Below, piece by piece: positions 27,671-37,746 of a stretch of DNA of 64,000 nt. Origin of the DNA: Streptococcus dysgalactiae subsp. dysgalactiae (GTDB taxonomy: Bacteria; Bacillota; Bacilli; Lactobacillales; Streptococcaceae); contig NZ_UHFH01000003.1 of the NCBI RefSeq assembly GCF_900459225.1, positions 1,846,001-1,910,000 on the forward strand, written 5' to 3'. Below the pieces are notes generated by a model that saw only the letters and a program-made list of their open reading frames with translations, ran no database searches and had not been told where the DNA came from. The translations under genes and the position numbers were made by a program. Position 1 is the first letter of the stretch; each line of letters starts with the position of its first letter.

Positions 27671-28216
27671 TTAGACAATCGCCTGAATCCAAAGTTTGTG
27701 AATAACCGTTGTAAAAGGCGGGAAATGTTCAATCAACAAGCGACTGAGAGAACTAGCCTGCAAGTGATTCTGAATAAAAGGCATAGGAATCGTTGCTAAA
27801 ATAGACAAGGCCATGCTAACAAACAGAAGTGATACCAGAAGAGCTAGTATACCACTGACAACTTTTGCTCTTTGGTTGTCAAAATAATCAATTGGGAAAA
27901 AGTGCACCAGTACCCCAACAAGCCGTACCACAGCATAAGTTCCTAAAAAAAGAGCAAAAAAAGCGATGCCAGCATAATAGACCTTGCTCAAATCAAACAA
28001 GTCGACTTCCTTAAAGAAGAAAGTGGTCACTCCTTCTACAGGGTTAGAGTAGGGGATCCACAGGGTAATCTTGTAGGCTAGACCGACATAGAAATGGTGA
28101 GCCACCAACAAAGAAACTAAAGCTCCCAAAGTATAAAAACTTTGAAGAATAATCCCTCTATTGTAACCAATATAGATATTCCAAATCAAAACAAGCACAA
28201 TTAGTACGGATAACAT
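27671..28216 (-). CDS. cvpA: CvpA-family membrane protein
   Basis: 181 residues with four membrane segments (starting MLSVLIVLVLIWNIYIGYNRG, the typical CvpA N terminus with the GYNRG turn). CvpA proteins are named for a role in colicin V production; in Gram-positives the function is open. It follows zapA by 2 bp, a common pairing in streptococci upstream of mutS2. Confidence 0.85.
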   Translation of the reverse strand: MLSVLIVLVLIWNIYIGYNRGIILQSFYTLGALVSLLVAHHFYVGLAYKITLWIPYSNPVEGVTTFFFKEVDLFDLSKVYYAGIAFFALFLGTYAVVRLVGVLVHFFPIDYFDNQRAKVVSGILALLVSLLFVSMALSILATIPMPFIQNHLQASSLSRLLIEHFPPFTTVIHKLWIQAIV

Positions 28217-28218
28217 GA

Positions 28219-28527
28219 CTAAACCTCATTCACATCTACTTGATTAGCCTTTTCTTGAAGACCCGCCAAGGCTTTTTGACGGAGGTCTAACAGTTCCGCC
28301 TCCATTTTTTCAATTTCAATTTCTCGACTTAATTGTGTTGATAAGGTATTAATAGTCATCAAGATAGCAATGGTCTCATTATCAGCTTCCGGCAAATGCT
28401 CTTTGATGGTATGGTATTTTTCCTTAGCCACACGTTCAACTTCTTCCATAAAAAGATTGTCTTTGTCTGTTGTTAATGTTAGTGTTTTTTCACCAAAGGT
28501 GAATTTATAACGATTAATACTTTTCAT
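28219..28527 (-). CDS. zapA: Cell-division protein ZapA
   Basis: 102 residues; FtsZ-bundling protein. N-terminal beta part with YKFTFGEKTLTLTTDKDN, then a long coiled-coil helix for tetramerisation. AAAGAGGTGACCCT before the ATG and a TATAAT about 20 bp upstream. First gene of zapA-cvpA, divergent from rnhC. Confidence 0.88.
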   Translation of the reverse strand: MKSINRYKFTFGEKTLTLTTDKDNLFMEEVERVAKEKYHTIKEHLPEADNETIAILMTINTLSTQLSREIEIEKMEAELLDLRQKALAGLQEKANQVDVNEV

Positions 28528-28667
28528 AGGGTCACCTCTTTAGCATTATACCGTAAAATCAAGCTTTCGTAAAATGTTCACGACTACTAGGCCCAGCTTT
28601 TTAACGAACTACGAGTCTCTTTTCTCCCAAAAATAAACTTGGGAATCGACCATAGTCTGTCATTTTA

Positions 28668-28676
28668 TGTTAAAAT
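28668..28676 (+). promoter_or_regulatory. Extended -10 of rnhC, leaderless arrangement
   Basis: TGTTAAAAT (TGn plus TAAAAT) ends seven bases before the rnhC ATG at 28684; no good -35. Confidence 0.5.
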
Positions 28677-28683
28677 AGTTTCT

Positions 28684-29592
28684 ATGGACACCTTAGTTTT
28701 GAAAATAGATGCTCAATTGAGTCAATCGCTAAAAGAACAGTTAGTTGCTAATCAAATCAGCAATCGAAACCCGTATGTGGCCTTCGCTGCCAAAAAAAAC
28801 GGGGTTACCTTACTCTTATATACCTCTGGCAAATTGGTCTTGCAAGGTTCATCAGCTGATGTTTTGGCAGAAGAACTCGGTTTGCCAGTAACCAATTCAA
28901 ATTCCCAAAATGCGAGCACCAACCAAAATTTGCCCATGATTGGGAGTGATGAGGTAGGAAACGGTTCTTACTTTGGTGGCATTGCTGTGGTTGCCAGTTT
29001 TGTGCGTCCTGAAGACCATGCCTTTCTCAAACAATTAGGTGTCGATGATTCCAAAACCTTAACCGACCAGATCATTCGGCGGATTGCACCTATTTTAGAG
29101 GAAAAGATTCCGCATAAATCCTTGTTACTTTCTCCAAAAAAATACAACGAGATGGTGGGGAAAGACAAACCCTACAATGCGGTTTCAGTCAAAGTAGCTC
29201 TCCATAATCAGGCCATCTACTTGCTTTTGCAAGAAGAGATCAATCCGGATAAAATTGTAATCGATGCCTTTACTAGCCAAGCCAATTACCAAAAACACTT
29301 AAAAAAGGAAAAAAATCAATTTCCTAATCCCTTAACCTTTCAAGAAAAAGCTGAGAGTCTTTATTTAGCAGTAGCGGTTAGCTCGATTATTGCTCGAAAC
29401 CTCTTTTTAGAAAACCTTGATGCATTAGGTCAAGAATTAGGCTATCGTTTACCAAGCGGGGCTGGACAAGCCTCTGATAAAGTCGCCAGCCAACTCTTAG
29501 CCGCTTATGGCATGTCTAGCTTAGCATATAGTGCTAAACTCCATTTTGCCAATACTCAAAAAGCCCAAGCGCTTCTCAATAAACATCATTAA
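28684..29592 (+). CDS. rnhC: Ribonuclease HIII
   Basis: Degrades the RNA strand of RNA-DNA hybrids. 302 residues: N-terminal TBP-like substrate-binding domain ([20 protein letters not shown], to about residue 80) and a catalytic domain opening with [14 protein letters not shown], the acidic pair of RNase HII/HIII. The start at 28684 matches the family N terminus; no ribosome binding site precedes it. Divergent from zapA. lepB follows 11 bp downstream, so the two are probably co-transcribed. Confidence 0.94.
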   Translation: MDTLVLKIDAQLSQSLKEQLVANQISNRNPYVAFAAKKNGVTLLLYTSGKLVLQGSSADVLAEELGLPVTNSNSQNASTNQNLPMIGSDEVGNGSYFGGIAVVASFVRPEDHAFLKQLGVDDSKTLTDQIIRRIAPILEEKIPHKSLLLSPKKYNEMVGKDKPYNAVSVKVALHNQAIYLLLQEEINPDKIVIDAFTSQANYQKHLKKEKNQFPNPLTFQEKAESLYLAVAVSSIIARNLFLENLDALGQELGYRLPSGAGQASDKVASQLLAAYGMSSLAYSAKLHFANTQKAQALLNKHH

Positions 29593-29603
29593 AAAGGAAT
29601 TAT

Positions 29604-30197
29604 ATGAAACACTTTATTAAAGAATGGGGCCCATTTACCCTCTTTCTCATCCTCTTCGGTTTATCTCGTCTTTTCTTGTGGCAAGCTGTTAAAGTTGATG
29701 GCCACTCCATGGACCCTACGTTATCCCATGGGGAACGTCTCATTGTTTTAAACCAAGCTAGAATTGACCGTTTCGATATTGTTGTTGCCCGCGAGGAAGA
29801 AAATGGGCAGAAAAAAGAAATTGTCAAACGAGTTGTCGGCATGCCAGGTGATACCATTGCCTACAACGATGATACGCTTTACATTAATGGTAAAAAAACA
29901 GATGAGCCTTACCTAGTTAACTACCTTAAAGAGTTCAAAAAGGATAAGCTTCAAAAGACTTACGCTTATAATAGTCTATTTCAGCAATTAGCTGAAACAT
30001 CGGATGCCTTTACCACTAATGCTGAAGGTCAAACACGTTTTGAAATCAGCGTACCAGAAGGTGAATACCTCCTTCTTGGAGATGATCGAATTGTCTCACG
30101 CGACAGCCGTGAAGTTGGTAGCTTTAAAAAAGAAAAACTTATCGGTGAAGTCAAGGCTCGCTTCTGGCCGCTCAATAAAATGACTCTTTTTAAGTAA
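29604..30197 (+). CDS. lepB: Signal peptidase I
   Basis: Membrane-bound serine protease that removes signal peptides. 197 residues: one N-terminal membrane segment, catalytic Ser in VDGHSMDPTL (near residue 36), general-base Lys in KKEIVKRVVGMPGD, and the later box LLGDDRIVSRDSREVG. AAAAGGAATTAT precedes the ATG. Confidence 0.95.
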   Translation: MKHFIKEWGPFTLFLILFGLSRLFLWQAVKVDGHSMDPTLSHGERLIVLNQARIDRFDIVVAREEENGQKKEIVKRVVGMPGDTIAYNDDTLYINGKKTDEPYLVNYLKEFKKDKLQKTYAYNSLFQQLAETSDAFTTNAEGQTRFEISVPEGEYLLLGDDRIVSRDSREVGSFKKEKLIGEVKARFWPLNKMTLFK

Positions 30198-30202
30198 AAA
30201 AT

Positions 30203-30226
30203 AAGCCTGCCTTCGGGCAGGCTTTC
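30203..30226 (+). terminator. Terminator after lepB
   Basis: AAGCCTGCC / GGGCAGGCTT stem closed by a stable TTCG tetraloop. The T run is short (TTT), so it may be leaky into recD2. Confidence 0.6.
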
Positions 30227-30256
30227 GACTATCTTGCATAGACAGAAAGGTCCTTT

Positions 30257-32731
30257 ATGGAACACTTTTTTACAGGTACTGTTGACCGCATTATCTTTGA
30301 AAATGCAGCTAATTTTTTTAAAATTCTCCTCCTTGCTATCGAAGACACAGATAGTGATATTGACGACTTTGAAATCATTATCACAGGGACGATGGCTGAT
30401 ATTATCGAAGGAGATGACTACACCTTTTGGGGAGAATTGACCCAGCACCCTAAATATGGACAGCAACTCAAACTAAGCCGTTACCAAAAAGTCAAACCTA
30501 GTTCATCTGGTTTGGTTAATTATTTCTCTAGCGACCATTTTAAGGGGATTGGAAAGAAAACAGCGGAGAAAATCATTGCCCTCTATGGCAATAATACTAT
30601 TGACCATATTTTAGAAGACCCAAGTAAATTAGAAACTATCTCTGGTCTGTCCAAGGCTAATCGTCAAGCCTTTGTCGCTAAACTGAAATTGAATTATGGC
30701 ACAGAGCAACTGATTGCTGGTCTCGTCGAACTTGGCCTTAGCAACCGTTTTGCCTTTCAAGCGTTTGAGAAGTACAAAGAAGAGGCTCTTGACCTTGTTA
30801 AAGAAAATCCCTATCAGTTAGTCGAAGATTTACAAGGTTTTGGGTTTAAGATGGCAGATGCTATCGCTGAAAACTTAGGGATTGAGAGTGACTCTCCAAA
30901 ACGTTTTCGTGCCGCTCTACTGCACTGTCTCTTGGAAGAGTCCGTCAGTCGAGGAGATACTTATGTCCAAGCACGACAATTATTAGACTTTACCATCACA
31001 CTCCTTGAAGATGCACGTCAAGTAGAATGTGACCCTGCTGCTGTGGCTGAACAACTAAGCGAGTTAATCATAGAGGGCAAAATCAAAAACAGTGACACCA
31101 AATTGTTTGATGCTAGCCTTTATTTTGCTGAAGAGGGGATTGCTAAGAATATCTCTCATCTCTTAGATACCCCTTTAAGTCAGTCATTTAGTCATGATAC
31201 CATCCAAACAACCGTCCAAGCCGTTCAGGAAGACTTTGCTATCACCTATGACCAGGTGCAGCAAGAAGCCATTGCTAAAGCCTTAACCAGCAAGGTATTT
31301 CTCCTAACAGGTGGTCCCGGAACAGGGAAAACAACTGTTATTCGAGGTATTTTACAGGCTTACGCTAACCTGCATCAGATTGATTTGGATAAAAAAGACC
31401 TTCCTATCTTGTTAGCAGCTCCAACAGGTCGGGCTGCACGTCGTATGAATGAGTTGACTGGACTTCCTAGCGCAACCATCCACAGACACTTAGGCCTCAA
31501 TGGCGACAACGATTACCAAGCCATGGAAGATTATCTGGACTGCGACTTGCTGATTGTCGATGAATTTTCAATGGTGGATACCTGGCTTGCCAACCAATTG
31601 TTAGCAGCGATTAGTTCTACAACTCAAGTAATTATTGTCGGAGATAGTGACCAGCTTCCTTCGGTTGGACCCGGTCAAGTCCTGTCAGATCTTTTAAAAG
31701 TCAATAGCCTACCCCAAATCGCCTTGCAGAAAATCTTTCGTCAATCCCAAGAATCTACTATTGTAGATTTGGCAGACCAGATGCGTCGAGGAATCTTAGC
31801 TGCTGACTTTCGTGATAAAAAAGCTGACCGTTCTTATTTTGAAGCCCAAGCCTCTTTCATCCCGGACATGATTCAAAAAATTGTTCTATCTGCTATTAAA
31901 AGTGGCATCCCTGCTGAGGAAATTCAAATTTTAGCGCCTATGTACAAAGGACAGGCTGGCATCAATCATCTTAACCAATTGATGCAAAACCTCCTCAATC
32001 CTTTGGAAGGGCAAACGGAATTTCTGTTCAATGATACGCATTTTCGTAAAGGTGATAAAGTCTTGCACTTAGTCAACGATGCTCAGTTGAATGTCTTTAA
32101 TGGAGATATTGGTTATATTAAAGATTTGATTCCTGCTAAATATACCGAATCTAAACAAGACGAATTAATCTTAGATTTTGACGGTAGCGAGGTAACATAT
32201 CCTAGAAATGAATGGCTAAAATTAACCCTAGCCTATGCCATGAGCATTCATAAGTCGCAAGGGAGCGAGTTTCAAGTGGTAATTTTACCCATCACACGCC
32301 AAAGCGGCCGACTTTTGCAACGAAATTTGATTTACACAGCGATTACTCGATCTAAAAGTAAATTGATTATGCTAGGCGAAATCGCTGCCTTTGATTACGC
32401 CATCAAAAATGAAGGAGATAAGCGCCAAACCTACTTGATTGAACGTTTTCAAGAACAATCCGACTTAGTCTCCTCTCAACCTAACCAAGAGCTAAAATCA
32501 AAAGAGCAGACCTCCCTTTTTTCTAATACGGCCACCCTTGAGGACGACTCTCAAAAATCTTCCTCTCAACCAACAAACTCTAATCCCACTGAGAACTCTC
32601 AGTCAGATAATCACAATCTTAGGTTAACACCTGAGAATTATTCGACTATCGATCCGATGATAGGGCTTACAGACTCAGATGTTGCCCTCTTTTTCCAGAA
32701 AAAACCTAAAAAAACGGATATTCTCGATTAA
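30257..32731 (+). CDS. recD2: ATP-dependent 5'-3' DNA helicase RecD2
   Basis: 824-residue SF1B helicase. N-terminal OB-like region, tandem HhH repeats (for example FKGIGKKTAEKIIALYG), Walker A LLTGGPGTGKTTVIRG near residue 352, Walker B LLIVDEFSMVD, SH3-like insertion, and the last helicase motif AMSIHKSQGSEFQVVILP. RecD2 supports replication and repair independently of RecBCD. The C-terminal 90 residues are Ser/Thr/Asn-rich and look disordered. GAAAGGTCCTTT precedes the ATG. Confidence 0.94.
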   Translation: MEHFFTGTVDRIIFENAANFFKILLLAIEDTDSDIDDFEIIITGTMADIIEGDDYTFWGELTQHPKYGQQLKLSRYQKVKPSSSGLVNYFSSDHFKGIGKKTAEKIIALYGNNTIDHILEDPSKLETISGLSKANRQAFVAKLKLNYGTEQLIAGLVELGLSNRFAFQAFEKYKEEALDLVKENPYQLVEDLQGFGFKMADAIAENLGIESDSPKRFRAALLHCLLEESVSRGDTYVQARQLLDFTITLLEDARQVECDPAAVAEQLSELIIEGKIKNSDTKLFDASLYFAEEGIAKNISHLLDTPLSQSFSHDTIQTTVQAVQEDFAITYDQVQQEAIAKALTSKVFLLTGGPGTGKTTVIRGILQAYANLHQIDLDKKDLPILLAAPTGRAARRMNELTGLPSATIHRHLGLNGDNDYQAMEDYLDCDLLIVDEFSMVDTWLANQLLAAISSTTQVIIVGDSDQLPSVGPGQVLSDLLKVNSLPQIALQKIFRQSQESTIVDLADQMRRGILAADFRDKKADRSYFEAQASFIPDMIQKIVLSAIKSGIPAEEIQILAPMYKGQAGINHLNQLMQNLLNPLEGQTEFLFNDTHFRKGDKVLHLVNDAQLNVFNGDIGYIKDLIPAKYTESKQDELILDFDGSEVTYPRNEWLKLTLAYAMSIHKSQGSEFQVVILPITRQSGRLLQRNLIYTAITRSKSKLIMLGEIAAFDYAIKNEGDKRQTYLIERFQEQSDLVSSQPNQELKSKEQTSLFSNTATLEDDSQKSSSQPTNSNPTENSQSDNHNLRLTPENYSTIDPMIGLTDSDVALFFQKKPKKTDILD

Positions 32732-32803
32732 TCTATGATATAATATTCTTGTATTAAACAATTGTACAATTTCAAACTAAGGACCAAACTATTGGAGGGT
32801 TAT

Positions 32804-33292
32804 ATGATTTCTTATGAAAAAGTGCGTCAGGCACTCAAAACGTCTACTATTGCCATTATTATTCTAAACGGGCTTGGAGTTGTACTGTCATTAATAGGAT
32901 TTGCAGGGATTTTCTACTTACAAAGCCAACTCAAGAATGAAGAATTCAGCTCCCAATTCACTGCTGAGCAATTAGCACAGATGCAAAGCACCATGACACC
33001 ATTTATGATTTTCCTTTCTGTCTTAAATGTACTTGCTATTATTGCTATTATTGTCTTTTGTGCTCAAAACTTGTCCAAATTAAAACAAGGTCTAACGGTT
33101 AGCTATATTCCTTATATCTTAGGACTTATCCTTTCTGTTACTGGCTTAGTTAGCCAGTTCACAACAAGCTTGTCAATGGTTGGAACTATTCTTATCCTTG
33201 CACAAGCTGCTCTTTATGGCTTTGCTTTTTACAAAGCCAAAACCCTTAACGAAAAAGACACCGATATCGACCAAGACCAAACAATACTGTAA
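32804..33292 (+). CDS. Small integral membrane protein, unknown
   Basis: 162 residues with four membrane segments (about 18-42, 70-95, 100-122, 128-150) and a polar Lys/Asp C-terminal tail. The first loop carries QSQLKNEEFSSQFTAEQLAQ. GGAGGGTTAT before the ATG fixes the start, 14 codons inside the longest frame. I recognise a DUF4064-like outline at best. Follows recD2 by 72 bp with a possible promoter (TATAAT near 32740). Confidence 0.65.
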   Translation: MISYEKVRQALKTSTIAIIILNGLGVVLSLIGFAGIFYLQSQLKNEEFSSQFTAEQLAQMQSTMTPFMIFLSVLNVLAIIAIIVFCAQNLSKLKQGLTVSYIPYILGLILSVTGLVSQFTTSLSMVGTILILAQAALYGFAFYKAKTLNEKDTDIDQDQTIL

Positions 33293-33308
33293 TATCACAC
33301 GAAACAAG

Positions 33309-33347
33309 ATAAGCTGACTAGGACTTTTCCTAGTCAGCTTATTTTTG
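33309..33347. terminator. Bidirectional terminator between the membrane protein gene and dinB
   Basis: 15-bp perfect stem ATAAGCTGACTAGGA with loop CTTT and a T run. Confidence 0.8.
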
Positions 33348-33380
33348 TCTCTAAAAATAGGAAAGGGGAAAGCCTTCTTC

Positions 33381-34478
33381 CTACGATAAATCCAAAGCGA
33401 TATCTGCCATCTTGTCCTCCAAGTTGGTCATGGTAACTCCCAACAAACGAATACCTACCGTATGTTCTGGTAAGGTATCAAAGATAGATTCGGCCACCTG
33501 CTCAATTTGTGCGGCATCCCTTGTCAGTTCTGGTAGGGTGACTCGCTTAGTTAAAGTAGTAAAATCAGCATAACGCACCTTAAGCACAATGGTCTTCCCT
33601 AACTTTTTATGGTCTTGTAGGAGAGCAGCCACGCGCCTAGCATTTTTACTGATTTCTGCTTTGATATCGGCTTCTTGATAAAGGAGTTTGGCATAGGTTC
33701 TCTCGCTACCAATCGACTTTCTTATACGATTGGGTTTGACTGGAGAGTGGCTAATGCCTCTAGCTTTACGGTAAAGATCAAAACCAAAGCGGCCAAAATG
33801 GTCAATCAAGGTCATTTCAGGAACTTCTAACAAATCCTGCCCTGTGTAAATCCCCATCTCATGTAATTTTTCAACTGACTTTTTACCGACACCATGAAAC
33901 TTTTCAATAGGAAGGTCGGCTAAGAAGGATAGGGCATCTTGGGGCAAAACAAGCGTTAATCCATGCGGTTTTTCAAAATCACTGGCTAGTTTAGCTAAAA
34001 ATTTATTATAAGAGACTCCCGCCGAGCAAGTAAGGTGAACTTCATTCCAGATATCATGCTGAATCAGTTTAGCGATTTTCACAGCAGACTTAATCCCCAA
34101 CTTATTATCAGTCACATCAAGGTAAGCCTCGTCAATAGACATAGGTTCAACCAAATCAGTATAACGTTTAAAAATATGGCGAATTTCCTGACCAACACTT
34201 CGGTATTTTTCGTAATTCCCAGAGATAAAGATAGCTTGAGGACAACGCTCATAAGCCTCTTTAGAGCTCATAGCAGAATGAATCCCATATTTCCTAGCTT
34301 CATAATTACAAGTAGAGACAACACCGCGTCCCCCAGTCTCTCTAGGATCTTTCCCAATCACAACCGGTTTCCCTTTTAAGGCTGGGTTATCTCTTTCCTC
34401 AACTGCAGCAAAAAAGGCATCCATGTCAATATGAATGATTTTTCGTGACGTGTCATTAAGCAGTGGAAAAATAAGCAT
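33381..34478 (-). CDS. dinB: DNA polymerase IV
   Basis: Y-family translesion polymerase, 365 residues. [19 protein letters not shown] (metal aspartate and steric residues), [13 protein letters not shown] (catalytic acidic pair), HhH with [16 protein letters not shown] and a little-finger domain. AGGAGGGGCCG precedes the ATG at 34478. There is no C-terminal clamp motif I can name with confidence. Divergent from pflB. Confidence 0.95.
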   Translation of the reverse strand: MLIFPLLNDTSRKIIHIDMDAFFAAVEERDNPALKGKPVVIGKDPRETGGRGVVSTCNYEARKYGIHSAMSSKEAYERCPQAIFISGNYEKYRSVGQEIRHIFKRYTDLVEPMSIDEAYLDVTDNKLGIKSAVKIAKLIQHDIWNEVHLTCSAGVSYNKFLAKLASDFEKPHGLTLVLPQDALSFLADLPIEKFHGVGKKSVEKLHEMGIYTGQDLLEVPEMTLIDHFGRFGFDLYRKARGISHSPVKPNRIRKSIGSERTYAKLLYQEADIKAEISKNARRVAALLQDHKKLGKTIVLKVRYADFTTLTKRVTLPELTRDAAQIEQVAESIFDTLPEHTVGIRLLGVTMTNLEDKMADIALDLS

Positions 34479-34604
34479 CGGCCCCTCCTGAATATATTAT
34501 ACTCCTTAGAGCATCTAAAGCCAAAAGAATACATTCTAATACAGTTTGTGACTGTTTCAACAATCTGTATTATAAAAGAATCTTGGATTTGTCAAGAATT
34601 TTGC

Positions 34605-34633
34605 TTGGGAAAACGTTTCCTATATGTTAAACT
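34605..34633 (+). promoter_or_regulatory. pflB promoter with cre-like site in the spacer
   Basis: -35 TTGGGA (34605-34610), 17-bp spacer, -10 TAAACT (34628-34633). GGGAAAACGTTTCCT (34607-34621) is a palindromic cre-like element matching 13 of 15 positions, placed as in the micropeptide promoter. Confidence 0.65.
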
Positions 34634-34686
34634 TAGAATTGTAAATGTAACAGATCGCTTTGTTACTAGAATTTGAGGAGAAATAT

Positions 34687-37014
34687 ATGGCAACTGTTAA
34701 AACTAACACAGATGTTTTCGAAAAAGCTTGGGAAGGCTTTAAAGGAACTGACTGGAAAGAAAAGGCAAGTGTATCACGTTTTGTACAAGCTAACTACACG
34801 CCATACGATGGCGATGAGTCTTTCTTATCCGGTGCAACTGAACGTTCATTAAAAATCAAGAAAATCATTGAAGACACTAAAGCTGAGTATGAAGCAACTC
34901 GCTTCCCATTTGATACTCGTCCTTCTTCAATCGCTGGCATTCCTGCTGGATTCATCGATAAAGACAATGAATTGATTTATGGTATTCAAAACGATGAATT
35001 GTTCAAATTGAACTTCATGCCAAAAGGTGGTATCCGTATGGCGGAAACGACTCTTAAAGAAAATGGTTATGAGCCAGACCCATCAGTCCATGAAATCTTC
35101 ACTAAATATGTAACAACTGTTAACGACGGTATTTTCCGTGCTTACACATCAAACATTCGTCGTGCGCGCCACGCCCACACTGTAACTGGTCTTCCAGATG
35201 CTTACTCACGTGGACGTATCATCGGTGTTTACGCACGTCTTGCCCTTTACGGTGCAGACTACTTGATGCAAGAAAAAGTGAATGACTGGAATGCCATCAC
35301 TGAAATCGATGAAGAATCAATCCGTCTTCGCGAAGAAGTTAACCTTCAATACCAAGCACTTGGTGAAGTGGTTAAACTTGGTGATCTTTACGGTGTTGAC
35401 GTTCGTCGCCCAGCAGAAAACGTTAAAGAAGCTATCCAATGGGTAAACATCGCTTTCATGGCAGTATGTCGTGTGATCAACGGTGCAGCAACTTCTCTTG
35501 GACGTGTGCCAATCGTTCTTGATATCTTTGCTGAACGTGACCTTGCTCGTGGTACCTTTACAGAATCAGAAATCCAAGAATTTGTAGATGACTTCGTACT
35601 TAAACTTCGTACTGTCAAATTCGGACGTACGAAAGCTTACGATGCGCTTTACTCAGGTGACCCAACATTCATCACAACTTCTATGGCTGGTATGGGTAAC
35701 GATGGTCGTCACCGTGTAACTAAGATGGACTACCGTTTCTTGAACACGCTTGATAATATCGGTAACTCTCCAGAACCAAACTTGACTGTTCTTTGGACTG
35801 ATCAATTGCCAGAAGCATTCCGTCGCTACTGTATGAAAATGAGCCACAAACACTCTTCTATCCAATATGAAGGTGTGACAACAATGGCTAAAGAAGGTTA
35901 CGGCGAAATGTCATGTATTTCATGTTGTGTATCTCCACTTGACCCAGAAAATGAAGAACAACGTCATAACATCCAATACTTTGGTGCTCGTGTAAACGTG
36001 CTTAAAGCCCTTCTTACTGGTCTTAACGGTGGTTACGATGATGTTCACAGAGACTACAAAGTGTTTAACGTTGTTGAACCAATCACATCAGAAATTCTTG
36101 AATACGACGAAGTTATGGCTAACTTTGAGAAATCACTTGACTGGTTGACAGATACTTACGTAGATGCGCTTAACATCATTCACTACATGACTGACAAATA
36201 CAACTACGAAGCTGTTCAAATGGCCTTCTTGCCAACACATCAACGTGCTAACATGGGATTCGGTATCTGTGGTTTCGCTAACACTGTTGATACTTTGTCA
36301 GCAATTAAATACGCAACTGTTAAAACTATCCGCGACGAAAATGGTTACATCTATGACTACGAAGTTATCGGTGACTTCCCTCGTTACGGTGAAGACGACG
36401 ACCGTGTTGATAACATCGCTAAATGGTTGATGGAAGCTTACCACACACGTCTTGCAAGCCACAAACTTTACAAGAATGCTGAAGCTTCAGTATCACTTCT
36501 TACCATCACTTCAAACGTTGCTTACTCTAAACAAACTGGTAACTCTCCAGTTCACCGCGGCGTATTCTTGAACGAAGATGGTACAGTTAACACTAGCCAA
36601 GTAGAATTCTTCTCACCAGGTGCTAACCCATCTAACAAAGCAAAAGGTGGCTGGTTACAAAACCTTAACTCACTTGCTAAACTTGAATTCTCACACGCTA
36701 ATGACGGTATCTCATTGACTACTCAAGTATCACCTCGTGCTCTTGGTAAAACATTTGACGAACAGGTTGACAACTTGGTAACAGTTCTTGATGGTTACTT
36801 TGAAAATGGTGGTCAACACGTTAACTTGAACGTTATGGACCTTAACGATGTTTATGACAAGATCATGAGCGGCGAAGATGTTATCGTGCGTATCTCTGGT
36901 TACTGTGTCAACACCAAATACCTTACACCAGAACAAAAAACTGAATTGACTCAACGTGTCTTCCACGAAGTGCTTTCAATGGATGATGCCGCTGAAGCTA
37001 TCTCAGGTCAATAA
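34687..37014 (+). CDS. pflB: Formate C-acetyltransferase (pyruvate formate-lyase)
   Basis: Glycyl-radical enzyme: pyruvate + CoA to acetyl-CoA + formate, the mixed-acid branch used at low sugar and low oxygen. 775 residues with the catalytic Cys pair in [12 protein letters not shown], the Gly-radical motif [10 protein letters not shown] near the C terminus and a conserved GFGNA-like core. TGAGGAGAAATAT precedes the ATG at 34687. Strong codon bias (uniform GCT, GGT, AAC) marks a highly expressed gene. Needs PflA for activation, not in this window. Confidence 0.97.
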   Translation: MATVKTNTDVFEKAWEGFKGTDWKEKASVSRFVQANYTPYDGDESFLSGATERSLKIKKIIEDTKAEYEATRFPFDTRPSSIAGIPAGFIDKDNELIYGIQNDELFKLNFMPKGGIRMAETTLKENGYEPDPSVHEIFTKYVTTVNDGIFRAYTSNIRRARHAHTVTGLPDAYSRGRIIGVYARLALYGADYLMQEKVNDWNAITEIDEESIRLREEVNLQYQALGEVVKLGDLYGVDVRRPAENVKEAIQWVNIAFMAVCRVINGAATSLGRVPIVLDIFAERDLARGTFTESEIQEFVDDFVLKLRTVKFGRTKAYDALYSGDPTFITTSMAGMGNDGRHRVTKMDYRFLNTLDNIGNSPEPNLTVLWTDQLPEAFRRYCMKMSHKHSSIQYEGVTTMAKEGYGEMSCISCCVSPLDPENEEQRHNIQYFGARVNVLKALLTGLNGGYDDVHRDYKVFNVVEPITSEILEYDEVMANFEKSLDWLTDTYVDALNIIHYMTDKYNYEAVQMAFLPTHQRANMGFGICGFANTVDTLSAIKYATVKTIRDENGYIYDYEVIGDFPRYGEDDDRVDNIAKWLMEAYHTRLASHKLYKNAEASVSLLTITSNVAYSKQTGNSPVHRGVFLNEDGTVNTSQVEFFSPGANPSNKAKGGWLQNLNSLAKLEFSHANDGISLTTQVSPRALGKTFDEQVDNLVTVLDGYFENGGQHVNLNVMDLNDVYDKIMSGEDVIVRISGYCVNTKYLTPEQKTELTQRVFHEVLSMDDAAEAISGQ

Positions 37015-37063
37015 TCAGACAAGGCTCGTTATGCCTTTGATAACGCCCTTAGTCATTCTTATA

Positions 37064-37101
37064 GAAGCAGGACATCAAACAGTTGTCCTGCTTCTTTTTT
37101 T
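37064..37101 (+). terminator. pflB terminator
   Basis: GAAGCAGGAC / GTCCTGCTTC stem followed by seven T. The right arm also contains the -35 of the next gene. Confidence 0.8.
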
Positions 37102-37111
37102 AACTTATAAT
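37083..37111 (+). promoter_or_regulatory. Promoter of the GNAT gene, overlapping the pflB terminator, leaderless
   Basis: -35 TTGTCC (37083-37088), 17-bp spacer, -10 TATAAT (37106-37111), six bases before the ATG at 37118. Confidence 0.55.
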
Positions 37112-37117
37112 AACCTT

Positions 37118-37561
37118 ATGATAATCAAACAAACTCGAAATACTCTAGCTGATACTTATTTAGATGCTGTAAAAATCAGACGTCAAGTCTTTATTGGTGA
37201 ACAGGGAGTTCCAGCTACTATTGAAATCGACCGTAATGAGGCTTACTGTCTTCATTTTGTTCTTTACAACGATAATGGCAAACCTTGTGCTACTTGTCGT
37301 CTGCTGCCTGATACCAATCAGAAAACCGTTACCTTACAACGCATAGCTGTCCTCAAAGAATACCGTGGCCAGTCCCTGGGACAAGAGTTAATGACTTACG
37401 TCCTAACCTATGCCCAAAAACAAGGAATTGAACGTATCAGCCTGCATGCTCAGCTAAGCGCTCGAACTTTCTATGCCAAATTAGGTTTCCAAGAAGAGGG
37501 AGAGCGGTTCGAAGAAGCAGAAATTGAGCATATCACGATGACAAAAATCTTGTATAGATAG
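37118..37561 (+). CDS. GNAT-family N-acetyltransferase
   Basis: 147 residues, YjcF/ElaA-like. Acetyl-CoA site in LQRIAVLKEYRGQSLGQELMTYV, followed by the typical ARTFYAKLGFQEEGERFEEAEIEH end. Substrate unknown. The ATG at 37118 (MIIKQTRNTLADTYLDAVKI) has no ribosome binding site and sits six bases after a TATAAT. The same frame runs upstream through the pflB terminator without a plausible start. Confidence 0.85.
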   Translation: MIIKQTRNTLADTYLDAVKIRRQVFIGEQGVPATIEIDRNEAYCLHFVLYNDNGKPCATCRLLPDTNQKTVTLQRIAVLKEYRGQSLGQELMTYVLTYAQKQGIERISLHAQLSARTFYAKLGFQEEGERFEEAEIEHITMTKILYR

Positions 37562-37611
37562 TTTTTTCTAGCAACTAAAGCCCTAGAACTGACTCATATA
37601 CTAACCATGAG

Positions 37612-37746
37612 GTGACTGTCTCTGATGAAGCCTTGCCAAAGGTTGATCCACTAAATCAAGCCCTTTCACACTATGAAAAAAGCAAAGTATCATTTGATGA
37701 TTTACTCTGCTTTTTAAGCTTAATTTTTACTGAATTGTCAAATTAA
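37612..37746 (+). pseudogene. Possible decayed coding fragment next to the IS30-type element
   Basis: An open stretch from 37579 with a GTG at 37612 encodes about 44 residues (VTVSDEALPKVDPLNQALSH, later SFDDLLCFLSLIF) and ends inside the element's terminal repeat. It overlaps a terminator-like hairpin and has no ribosome binding site. It could be a remnant of a gene cut by the insertion, or chance. Low confidence. Confidence 0.2.
37676..37715 (+). terminator. Terminator after the GNAT gene
   Basis: AAAAAGCA / TGCTTTTT outer stem continued by AGTA/TACT and TCAT/ATGA, loop TTG. Confidence 0.55.
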
